NCBI GenBank assembly: GCA_013368325.1
Contig: JAACJK010000057.1
Coordinates: forward strand, 1,674,001 to 1,738,000
Source: Ephemerocybe angulata
Taxonomy: Eukaryota > Basidiomycota > Agaricomycetes > Agaricales > Psathyrellaceae
Direction: 5' to 3'
Length of the DNA: 64,000 nt
Every line of letters starts with the position of its first letter. Within the stretch, counting starts at the first letter, position 1. Made by a program: the position numbers and the translations under genes. Under the pieces are notes generated by a model. The model was not told where the DNA came from and ran no database searches. It saw only the letters and a list, made by a program, of their open reading frames with translations. This document shows, piece after piece, positions 35,341-46,500 of this stretch.

Positions 35341-37475
35341 TTACTTTACTCGCACTTTCTTGGAAGGTGGTTCTGGGGAGGTGGCTTGGGGCAGTCGACC
35401 AGCAACCTTTTCCTCCTCGAGCCACACACGACAGTCTTCCGCCGAGGCCGTGGGGTTGTCCAATTGCCATTGCATGATGTGTAGTTGGACGACGGACAGC
35501 CAAGGTCCTCCCCTTGTCTTGTTCATGGCCTTCATAATCTCCTTCCCCTTGAGTATGTTGTGAGCGACGGGCAACAGAATAGGGGCGACGAAGACGTACA
35601 TTTAACAGGGGCACAGCTTCGCCAACATCGTACAAGTCCAAATCTGCTATCTGTTCGGCTAACCGGTTGTACTTAGCCAAGACTGCTGATGCCTTCTCCA
35701 CTGCAATGTGGCTGAGTATAAATGATACCGAATAGACGCTGAACCAGCTCACATTGGAACGAGTCGCCGGAAACATTGTACAGAGCACCAAGTTCTGTGA
35801 TCATGGAAAAGAGAACCGATTCCGACCAATGAATTCCGGCATTTGGGCTGTGAATAACCTTATTCCTCAACGCCAAACCTACGAAGATTAACAGTCTGGT
35901 TTTTGGTGCAAGGGGCCACGCACCTATTGAAGATCGCACTTTCTCAGCTGGGAATGTCAAATACTCTCCCAGCAGCTGACGAACAGGTTCTACACTCATA
36001 AACAAAGCTGGGATGCCGTCCAAGTAATGGTTCTGAACTCCAAGCTTCAACGACTCTCGCACGACAGCCTCAACGCCAGGATGCTCTTTACCCTTCTTAT
36101 CCTTGAAGCTCGCGCCGTAATAGGGAGTCAAGGCTGAAGCCAGGAATAGGCGCGGCCTGGCGGACTGGTCTACTTGGAGATGCTTGAGGTATATAGGATG
36201 AGGAGTAGGGATCTCAGCGTGAATCCCCTCGGTGATAGAGTTCAGGACAACGCTGCTGGCTAGTCCTCGGTCAGGATCAAATTTCTTCGTCGAGAAGGTT
36301 GCCGAAACATTTTCCGGGATCGCAGAGAAGAAGATAGCATCGAAGAGATTTAGCTCGTGGAACAGTTCGATGGAGCGCAAGGGGTCGCGACCTACGCAGG
36401 GGTCAGAGGTATGGCGAGGCGCTCTCGGGTTATGTTCGTACCTTGCATCATCTTATCGACTTCTACGCCAACCCTCTCGCGAGAGATTTTTGAAACCAAA
36501 GCATCCTTCGAAAGCTGAGCATCAGTAAAAATTCCCTAGATAGCGCTCCAAGTGTCCTTACTTGTATGGCAGGGTCTTGAGCCGCGTCTGTGAGCTCTGA
36601 AACGAGGGTATATCCTAGCCTACTTGCGAAGCGAATGCAGCGTAGTACGCGTAAAGGGTCGTCTTTAAAGGTTTCCAATGGTGGGAGGGGTGTTCGAATT
36701 ACACCGTCTCGCAGATCATCTAAGCCCTACGCCGGTCAGGGCTGTATAACTATGATAAAAAAAGCGCCCACCTGCTCTGTAAAGTCTTCCACTTGTTTGT
36801 TGTGAACGTTGTAGAACAAGGCGTTGATTGTGATATCTCTTCTCTTGGCATCCTCCAACGGAGTCCCGAACGCCTTGGTAGGTTGAGGACACAAGAAAGA
36901 ACAAGTGGATGAGCACTACGCACAACTCCAGTCGGTATCCGACTGTTTTCTGCATATTCCTCGCTCCTCAAATTGACGAGATCGATGCTCAGTCCACAGA
37001 GAGTCAAAGTCGCGGTTTCTAAGTGTTTAGACTGCTCTGGATTTTGAGGAATCTCGGTAATTTTCCCAACTTCGATGCCCTTGTCTTGCGCATACTCCGA
37101 GAGATGTTTCGCGAAGGTCTGACCCATCATATCTGCCAACGCAATGTCGATATCGTTGCTGTCCTGTCCCAGGAGCTGAAGGAAGACCCATGAGGAAGGA
37201 GATCGCATGTCAAGGAGCTACGGAGTGACCTTGTCTCTAACCCAGCCCCCCGCAATTCTGCATGTCGTCGTGGTTTGTTTGTCATCCTCGAGATATTGTG
37301 TACAGCCGTTCAACAAGTCGCATATCTGGCTCTCTTGTTCAGTCAAACGGATTTCCATCGAGGTTGGGATCGGCACTCGCTGGATGGCGCTCCGGCGAAG
37401 GGATATATTGGATTTCATGGCGAGAGATGATGATAGGTAGCGACGTCCCAGGAATAGTGCCCTGTTCCGAAGCAT
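35341..37475 (-). CDS. CCA1: tRNA CCA-adding enzyme
   Basis: ATP(CTP):tRNA nucleotidyltransferase building the 3' CCA end of nuclear and mitochondrial tRNAs. Motifs: [10 protein letters not shown] joined to [13 protein letters not shown] (class II GG-x-VRD and metal-binding DxD), [24 protein letters not shown] and [18 protein letters not shown]. The helical body and tail continue to PSKKVRVK, stop at 35341. The N-terminus has three in-frame ATGs at 37475, 37418 and 37358. The first opens [19 protein letters not shown], an Arg/Ser-rich mitochondrial presequence; the others would give cytosolic/nuclear forms, as known for yeast CCA1. It converges with the HMG gene and diverges from VAC8. Confidence 0.92.
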
Positions 37476-38049
37476 GTACAGGTGGTGGTAACTGTAGAAG
37501 AGCAGCCGAGCTAAGTTCGGCGTCATGCCGGGGATCACGCCCACATGATCCTCACATGATCCCATTACCCCTAAGTTGGCCTGCCAGGCCCTGCTCGAGC
37601 CTTGATGAGCATACTGGAGGCCATGGTCATTCTTGCGCCCACCGCCACGCAGTACGCACACAAAGAAGCGTGCCCGCCGAACGAATATTACGAGAATGGG
37701 GAAGGCATGATGCCCGCAGTCAACCACTTCTGGCATCGAAGTGTATCGCTTCCAAGCCTCGTTGTGGATATCTGAGTACCTCCTGGAGGCTCACAAAGTT
37801 CTCGGAGAGCTTGCTGAGGTGGCCATGGCTGGTGTGGCTTGCGCTCGTGGCCCAGACGATGTGCGACTCTGGGCCGTTGCCAGAAGGGCACAAGAGAATC
37901 ACGGAAATGGCCGCATGGTTCCCACGGGTCTCCAACGTTGTTCTGAAGCTCCTTGGGTGTTTAATTTCCAGCAGGCGACCTCCTCCCCATCCCTCCACGC
38001 CGAATTCCTCCCCAAACTACCTTGTATCTTCCTCTGACTGCCGAGCGGG
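37476..38049. other. Divergent promoter region, CCA1 / VAC8
   Basis: 574 bases between start codons. Open frames here lack family features. No TATA box is obvious, as expected for two housekeeping genes. Confidence 0.5.
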
Positions 38050-40432
38050 ATGGGCAATATCACAAGTTGCTGCGATTCGTGTTGTATGTGCCCCGTAACT
38101 AGGCAGGAGAACCTTCGTTGACCATACATCACATAGTCCAGGGGCGCAGGGCCCAGTCGTATGAGCCCCTACTCCTGGAAAACGAGAGAGAGGCAGTTGC
38201 CGACCTACTCCAATACCTCGAAAGTATGCACAACCGTCTCACTCTACTGACCAGCGCCTTACATTCTCTTATTAGATCGCACGACAACCAACTTTTTCAC
38301 CGGCTCACCGCTGTCCGCGCTCACCACACTTTCGTTCTCAGACAACGTCGACCTTCAACGGAGTGCCGCCCTCGCATTTGCTGAAATCACGGAGAAGGAA
38401 GTTCGACCGGTTGGACGAGACACCCTGGATCCCATCCTCTTCCTCCTCAGCAGTCATGACACGGAGGTACAGCGGGCTGCTAGCGCTGCGTTGGGCAACC
38501 TTGCTGTCAATAGTAAGCTCAAAGTAAAGATGTAACCTTCAAAGTGCTAAGGAATCCTTCTTTCCAGCGGACAACAAGCTTCTGATTGTCAAACTGGGTG
38601 GTTTGGAACCCTTAATCCGACAAATGCTCAGCCCAAATGTCGAAGTTCAGTGCAACGCTGTCGGCTGCGTGACGAACCTTGCGACGCACGGTCAGTCCAC
38701 GTACCGACCTTTGCTTCGAAAGCCGCTCAAACAATCTATAGATGATAACAAGACGAAGATCGCGAAGTCAGGCGCTCTTGTACCGTTGACCCGTCTCGCG
38801 CGCTCGAAGGATATGCGGGTACAAAGGAACGCAACAGGCGCACTCCTCAACATGACCCACTCTGGTAATTGACCCCCCGTCTGGATTCCTATGTCAGAAC
38901 ATTATTGAAGATAACACTTGGCAGACGAGAACCGCCAACAGCTTGTCAACGCTGGTGCTATTCCCGTGCTTGTCAGCCTTTTGAACTCTCCCGATACCGA
39001 TGTCCAGTACTACTGTACCACCGCCCTTAGCAATATTGCTGTAGATGGTGAGCTTAAAGAACTGCCATCTCGAGGACCGCACCTGATTGACTTTCCGCCA
39101 GGCAATAACAGGAAGAAGTTGGCTACCAGTGAACCCAAACTGGTGTCCAGTTTGGTTGCGTTGATGGACAGCTTGAGTCTCAAGGTTCAGTGCCAAGCGG
39201 CTCTTGCTCTCCGCAATCTAGCTAGTGATGGTATGAGTTCCGTGTGTTTAACCTGTTCCGCGCTGACTTGGCTTCAGAGAAGTACCAATTAGAAATTGTC
39301 AAGGCTTCCGGCTTGCCGCCACTACTGCGCCTCTTGCAATCATCCTACCTTCCCCTTATACTGTCCTCTGCCGCATGCGTCCGGAACGTGTCCATTCATC
39401 CCCAGAATGAATCGCCCATCATCGAATCCGGCTTCCTCCAACCCCTTATCAATCTTCTCGCCTTCAAAGACAACGAAGAAGTTCAGTGCCATGCCATTTC
39501 GACGCTTCGAAATCTCGCTGCCAGCAACGAGAAGAACAAGCTTGCTATTGTCAAAGCAGGCGCTGTGCAATCGATCAAGGAACTCGTCCTTGAAGTTCCC
39601 ATTAACGTTCAGTCAGAAATGACTGCATGTATCGCAGTGTTGGCTTTGAGCGGTATGTTGCCCGCCCACTGTATGTTTCTATTGCTGATCAAACGCACGT
39701 AGATGAACTGAAAGGGCAGTTGCTGGAAATGGGTATCTGCGAGGTGTTGATCCCTTTGACCAATTCTCCTAGCACGGAGGTTCAGGGTAACAGTGCAGCT
39801 GCGCTGGGCAATCTTTCTTCGAAGGGTATGCATCTTCCTATTTTACTTTCTTCCCTGACTGATGAGCTATCTAGAAATCCGAACTTCTTCGGATGACTAT
39901 TCAGCTTTCAATGAAGTGTGGGACAAGCCAGACGGTGGTATGCACCGATACCTGTACAGATTCTTAACCAACAGCGACACCACCTTCCAACACATTGCCG
40001 TCTGGACGATTGTTCAACTCTTGGAGTCAGGGGGTGAGTATCCGTATCCCAAGCATTGTTACTAGTGCTAATGGCTGTAAATTAGACCCCCAGCTCGTCA
40101 GCAACATCCGCAATTCCACTCTCTTAGCACCCAACATCCGTAACCTCTCAATTTCCCGAGCATCATCCCCTAGCTCTTCTGTCGGAACTCCTCGGTCCCA
40201 TCACTCCCATCCTTCATACCAAGACACTGACGCTGGCGATGGCCTTGCGGAAATCCAGCTACTATCCCGCCGCATTCTTGAGTTCATTGACAGCGACCTC
40301 GAGGGCATCCCAGGCAGCGTTCCGGGATCGCACATCCAACCCGGTTCCTCAGTGGGTAGTTCCAGTGGGCGTGATCACGAAGAGCTGAGACGAAGTGTAC
40401 GGGAGGCATTTATGCCCGGCTCTCACCGTTGA
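38050..40432 (+). CDS. VAC8: Vacuolar armadillo-repeat protein Vac8
   Basis: Lipid-anchored scaffold on the vacuole membrane, acting in vacuole inheritance, fusion, nucleus-vacuole contacts and selective autophagy. Exon 1 begins [15 protein letters not shown]: Gly2 for myristoylation and five Cys for palmitoylation. The intron after the 15th codon ends at TCCAG and restores [23 protein letters not shown]. Roughly nine to eleven armadillo repeats follow, several encoded one per exon ([68 protein letters not shown]). A Ser-rich tail ([15 protein letters not shown]) ends at 40432. Exon boundaries falling between repeats fit repeat duplication. Confidence 0.95.
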
Positions 40433-41307
40433 TCATCCCTCCCCTCTCTTTTAGACTTTCCCTCACTAGGACATTCTTTCGTTTCTCCTGGCCGGACCCA
40501 CCACTCCTTTATCTCGCTCGACCTATGGCCTCTTCGATTTCTCCATATTCCCTTATTTGTTAGCATCCTTTTTATTTCATCTAGGTTACCCCGAGTCCGT
40601 GTTGTGTTTTTATTTCCCCTTATTATCTCAACTGCAATCCCAGCGATGTGGAGGTTTGTCGACGAGGAGCGGTAGGTAGACGTACTTGAGTATTGTATCG
40701 AGATGACATCTTATGTTTAGTACGACTTCATGTTTTCGATGAGTTATGGATTCTCCGGATCGACGAGCACTTGAGGCCTGAAGGCCGTATGTCGATCAAC
40801 ACCAATCACCGCGCCTAAATCCGACGCAGGCTGTCGTGCTACGTGGATATCGCAACACCATAATAGATTTCTGCACAATGGCCGTTCATGGTACTTTCGC
40901 AGTCGTCATGAACGACTTTTGCGTGCAGGAGGCAGTGTGCCGCACACTGTTCCCCCCTCGCAGGCTAGGTATCATACATTTAGAACCCTCCATATTCAAC
41001 GCCTCGTGTTTCCCGGACACCCCGAACGGCAACATAAGCTAACCCTCGCCACCTTGCCGCTTACGCCGGGCGCATGGGCGTGTGGTTAAAAGGTAGGCAA
41101 CAAGATGGGCTGTTTTACAACACCACCTTCTCCTTCTTCACTCCGGCCCTTTTCAGCGAATTCGCTTGATTCTTTGAACCTTGGCTGGGCCTGGGTTCCA
41201 CTCCACGGAATCTACTTCTTCTCATAGACTTCAGAACGACTTTATAACGACAACCTCTCCGAAGACGACACTAATTATTACGAGCTTCCCTTCCCAATCG
41301 ACCCGCG
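40433..41307. other. 875-base intergenic stretch upstream of GH16
   Basis: Holds the VAC8 3' UTR and the GH16 promoter. No gene or strong repeat is recognised; a TTAAAA stretch near 41086 is a weak TATA candidate. Confidence 0.5.
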
Positions 41308-43223
41308 ATGCGATTGCTGAACTCAGCGCCCCTATGCCTCCTTCTTTTGGTCCTGCAAATTACGACGGAAACCTCAGCAACGCAGTCTCATGCACCGAGG
41401 AGAACACTTCCTCGACTTGTCAAACGCGCCCATGACAGTGCCGTGCGCAAGACCCATTCGCTCGCTCGCGATCTACGGGTCGCGTTCAACGGAGTCCTTC
41501 CTCGGGCAGAGGTGCTCGAGAATAACAGGGCTGGAAGACCCGTGGTCTATTGCAAAGCCGGGAGTCAACAAGTTCTGCAACCTCCAAATAACGACGGGGA
41601 CGACGGGAAGGGAAATGAGGGCTCAGGCGCAGGAGAGGGAAGCGGCGGAAACTCGACTTCGGGGGCTGGTACGACCACGACCAGGTCGACGACGCGTGTT
41701 AACACCTCCAACCCTCCGACGTCGACAAGGACGACGACTCGATCTACTTCATCTTCTAGTACCCAGGCATCCTCAGCTACCTCCCAGCCTACTTCGACTC
41801 CTCGCCCAGAATCCCCGTGGAAGCTTGTTAACAACTACGTATGTCGTCACCCTACTTGGCTCAACGGAGTATTCTGACCGCTATCGTTATCCGCACAGCA
41901 AGGGAATACCTTCTTCCAAGGATGGGACTTCTTCACGGGCGATGACCCAACACATGGTGGGTAGAACTTGGCCCTAGCGGAAATCCTTGGCAGTATCCTA
42001 AAGTTGGTTACAGGCATCGTGGACTTCCTCGATGAAGGGGCCGCTGTAAGCCTCACGCCCTCTTCATCCTTTTGGCTTAACCTCCTAACTCTAGACTGTA
42101 GCGAAGTAATGGCCTCGCAGAGACAAACTCTGCAGGAAACGCGATTATGAGAGTGGAAACCACACCCACTGTATCCGGGAACCGTAAGAGTGTTCGAATC
42201 ACAACCCAAGCCCAGTTCAATGGTGGACTGGTGCTCTTGGATGCTGTGCACATGCCTGTTGGGTGTGGAACCTGGCCGTGAGTCCCTCCCGGCGTTCTTG
42301 AGACAGGAAGGAAGGGCGTGGAGCTAATACACGGTTTCTTGGCGCAGTGCCTTCTGGACTAACGGTAAGAACATGCCAATGTTAAATACGCCTTGAGGAA
42401 GCCATGCTTAACGCCCTCATTCATAGGTCCCAATTGGCCAAATGGTGGCGAAATAGACATTCTAGAAGGCGTCCACGACTACGAAAGAAATCAGGCGACA
42501 CTGCATACGTCCACAGGCTGCACCCTTCTCTCAACAGACCAGAACACTCTTGCGATCTCTGGGACTGTGGTAGCAGGAACCAATTGCGACGCTACTGCGA
42601 CTTCCAATCAAGGGTGCGGCATCCGCGCGAGCTCTGCAGCGTCGTATGGCAAAGGATTCAATCAGAACGGCGGGGGTGTGTATGCCAGTGCGTAGTTCAT
42701 TTATCTCTCACAGGGTTATCAGCTGACACCGTAACGGTAAATTAGTGAAATGGGACGCGACCGGTATTGCCATCTATTTCTTTCCCAGAGGATCTATCCC
42801 AGACGATATTGCTGCCAACGCACCCACACCAGAATCATGGGGTGCGGCACAAGCGAGGTGGCCAGCTGCCAGTTGTGACCCATTCAAGTTCTTTAATAGC
42901 CACCATGCCATCTTCGACACGACACTGTGGTACGCTCTATATCAGTATCGCCTATATGGGCACGGGCTGACGACTTAATATTAAAATGAAACAGTGGAGA
43001 CTGGGCAGGAGGTGTTTGGAACGCTGGTGGCATTCCCGGCCAAGAGGAAAGTTGTGCCCAGCGGACCGGCATCTCGACCTGTGAAGAGTTTGTCAGAACG
43101 AGAGGCTCGTCAATGCAAGAAGCATGTGTGTTGTGATCACTTCCACGGGCGTCTTCACACACTCACCCTCTTTGTTCCATAGACTGGGAAGTGCGCTCCG
43201 TTCAAATCTATCAGGAGCGCTAG
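41308..43223 (+). CDS. Secreted GH16 beta-glucanase (laminarinase-like)
   Basis: Extracellular endo-beta-1,3(4)-glucanase-type glycoside hydrolase acting on fungal or plant wall glucans. A signal peptide (MRLLNSAPLCLLLLVLQ) is followed by a dibasic pro-region and a long Gly/Ser/Thr linker (about residues 100-170), likely O-glycosylated. The catalytic domain is spread over short exons: [59 protein letters not shown] with the E-x-D-x-x-E catalytic set, then GNAIMRVE (upstream) and HHAIFDTTLCGDWAG. The last exon gives YWEVRSVQIYQER and stop 43221-43223. The long N-terminal linker before the catalytic domain is atypical and suggests wall or membrane tethering. Confidence 0.87.
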
Positions 43224-43522
43224 TCTCTATGCTCGTATCGGTCATGCTGGGGAAGTATGGTAATGGTATTATCTATAGCTTCACACATAAGATTATTATA
43301 TTTCCGTCTTTTGATTGTGTTACATACACGTCAAGAGGCAACTGCGTAACTGAGCACTGTAGCCAATCTTCATCTCGTTGGGCCAAACATGGATAGGAGG
43401 TTGGTGGATAAATAAAGGATATCATATTGCAAGTTGAAGCAACGATAGCAATCATATAGCAATCAGAAAGCAGCCCTAGTTCCTAAATAAATACGGGAAG
43501 ACAGATGTGTGTGTGTGGAACA

Positions 43523-46500
43523 CTACTTCGGCGCAACGGCGCCTGCCATTTCAAAAAGATGTTCCTTATCCCCAGATTCGTCGACCAAAGCTCGGAGCTT
43601 GCCCTTGGGATCCTTCAGCAACTCGGAGGGCTTGTTAAATTCGACAATTCGACCAGCATCAAGAACCATCTAAAGAATGCTTTAGAATAAGGACGACAAA
43701 ATGGATATATGGATGCTCACTATTTTGTCAGCGTCCATGATGGTTTGCAACCTATGGGCAACTGTAATGACTGTAACGTCTGATCCAAGCTCGTTTCGAA
43801 GCGAAGACTGGATGATCGCGTCTGTATCATGGTCAATCGCAGAGGTGGCTAATGATCCCATGTAAGTTCCTTTAGTCGAACGCAAATGGGTAACTTCACA
43901 CTCGCCTTCGTCCAAGATAAGCAGCTTGCTACCACGAATGATGGCACGAGCGAGCGCCAGAATTTGGCGCTGCCCGACCGAAAGATTGGCGCCACCGCTT
44001 GAGATTTGACTATCGAGAGTAATCCGACCTTCCTCAACGTCCTGCTGGAGAGAGAATAATCCGGCGGAGCGGAGAGCATCGTTCAAAGCGGCATCGTCGT
44101 ATTGGTCGAACGGATCCAAGTTCTGTCGGAGGCTTCCACTCAGGAGTTCAGGCTATCGTTCATTATTGACACCAACCGTTTCACCAGAGAAAAGAAAAGA
44201 AACGCACGACTTGAGGGATGATAGTGATGCAAGTCCTAAGAGCATCGAGGTTGATTTTACTTGTGTCGATGTTATCATAGAGAACCAGGCCTTCCGTAAA
44301 AATGCATCGGAGGAGGGCAAGAGTCAATGAGCTCTACAACGGCAATTAGATCGACTGCTTTATCCGGATGTCAAATCCGACAGTACCTTTCCAGAACCTG
44401 TGCGACCGACTGTGGAAGGTGTTAGCTCAGTTAGGCATGTCTATGTCTATGTCTGAGTGCACTCACCAATACCAATACGTTCACCAGCCTTTACATCGAA
44501 GCCGATACCATGAAGGACTCTGGGACCATCCACTGAATACCTCGCAGACAACCCTTCGACGTGGAGATTGCCGCTGGATGGCCAATACGCTGGGGGTTCT
44601 CCGTCTTTGGTCGCCTTTGGCTCTTGCTCGATCTCGATGTACTTCTCAATCCGTTCCAAACTTTATTTGGTAGATATAGCATGAGGACCAGGGCGTCAAA
44701 TGAAATCGAGGGTTACCGCACCTATTTCCTGCGACTTCAAAATCGTTGAGAATACGAATCCACCATAGGATCTGTGAGCTAAATCCAACTGAATGGAGAC
44801 TCAGTCACTTTCTCAAGAAGAGGTTGAAAAGTACCCACCAGCCATGTTTAAGGAGAAACCGATGTTCGCGGCACTACGCCCTCGGAGATAAAGCAAGTAA
44901 GCCGCTAACCCAGCAGAGAACAAGCCACCAATGGCATCTACTCGGATACAGATCCACCGGTTGAGGTTGTAGAATGTACGGGAAGCGCGAGTGTATCGGT
45001 TAATGCGGTTCATAGACTCGTTGATAAAGGCCTCTTGCGCCCCATAAGCACGGAGCGAAGCTGCGATGGTTGTCAGGGTGACCGAGCTGGTAATATAGAT
45101 AGGGAAAGACTCACTCAATCCAGCAATGGACGCGCCGAAGCTATTTGACGACAGTCAGTCTTGTGCACTGGGAAGGGAAATAGTGTGCGGTACATACTGC
45201 CCAAGAACAGGAGCCTTGGCATTGGACATCTCCCTTTTCACGGATAACTGGGCCGCAATGTACACTTGACCGCATGCTCCACCGACGACAGCGATGAAGA
45301 CGCCAGGGATCAAGAAGATAGGCGTCAACAAGACAACTGCCCCGAAATTGGTGAGCATAGACAGCGACATCTCGGAAAGGTACATGAGATAGGAGGAGAT
45401 TGGGCCATCCACTAGAGACGGTATGTCAATGTCTTTGCACGGAATAGTATGTATGAACGTACCAGCTCGAATATCTTGGGTGCATCGAGTAATTACGCGG
45501 GATATAGGAGTCGTGTCAAGCCATCTGCACGGGGAAAGCCTGTGAGCCATAGAAATATTCTATACGTTTAGATGATTGCTGACCGCAGGGTGGTACCCAG
45601 AACAGATTCGACCAGGTTCTTGTGAATGGCGCGCGAAGCTCGAATTGTGCCCCAGATGTAGGTCACATTGGCAAGAATCCAGACGAAGAGAGCCACAAGT
45701 AAGCAAATACCTGACGCAGATATTAGATTTTCGTTGTCTTTCCATGCAGGTGCACAAAAACTGACCATAGATGGCGAGATAGCTATGATGTATATGTTGT
45801 CAGAACGGTAGTACGTTGTAGCCGAGTCTCACTCACAGGAAAACGGGAACTTCGCTTGCTGGGTGATTCTGGTATTGCGAAGCCCAATAGCCCAAGAACC
45901 ACGTGTGAACGGCAAGAGCGATATCGCAGAGACCGAGGCCAACAAGAAAGGCTGAGAAGAAGAGGACGGGGTGCTTGCCTCCAAGGCCTTCGAAGAACAT
46001 TTTCACTGAGGGCTCCTTCAGTTTCTTATCAGGAAAAAAAAATGTGTGTGTGCCACATACGAGCGCTCCAACTGACATGCCCTTCCTCAACTTCTTCTGC
46101 GACAATAAGCTTCCCATCCGCTGGTTTATTGACATCTTCATGGGCTTCGACTTCGTCATCAGCCTTTTTCGTCAATTCTGCATCGACCCTGAGCTCTTTC
46201 TCTAGTTTCTTGTCCAACTTCAAAGCTTCTGAAACGGGACCATGGGAGAGAACACGTCCGTCGGAGCCCATAGAGACAACATATTCGGCAATAGGCTTCG
46301 TTAGAGCGATGTTGTGTGTCTACACGCTTCTTGTCAGTGCGCAGGTCCATGTGCGAATTTGGACGGACGCACCACAAGGATAACAGTCCTGCCCTTGATC
46401 AAATCGCCGGTAAAACATTTGTCGACAATCCATTTAGCGGTATGCACGCTGCGGGAGGCGTCAGAAACGGGCTTGAACTTTACTCAGAAGAAGACTGACT

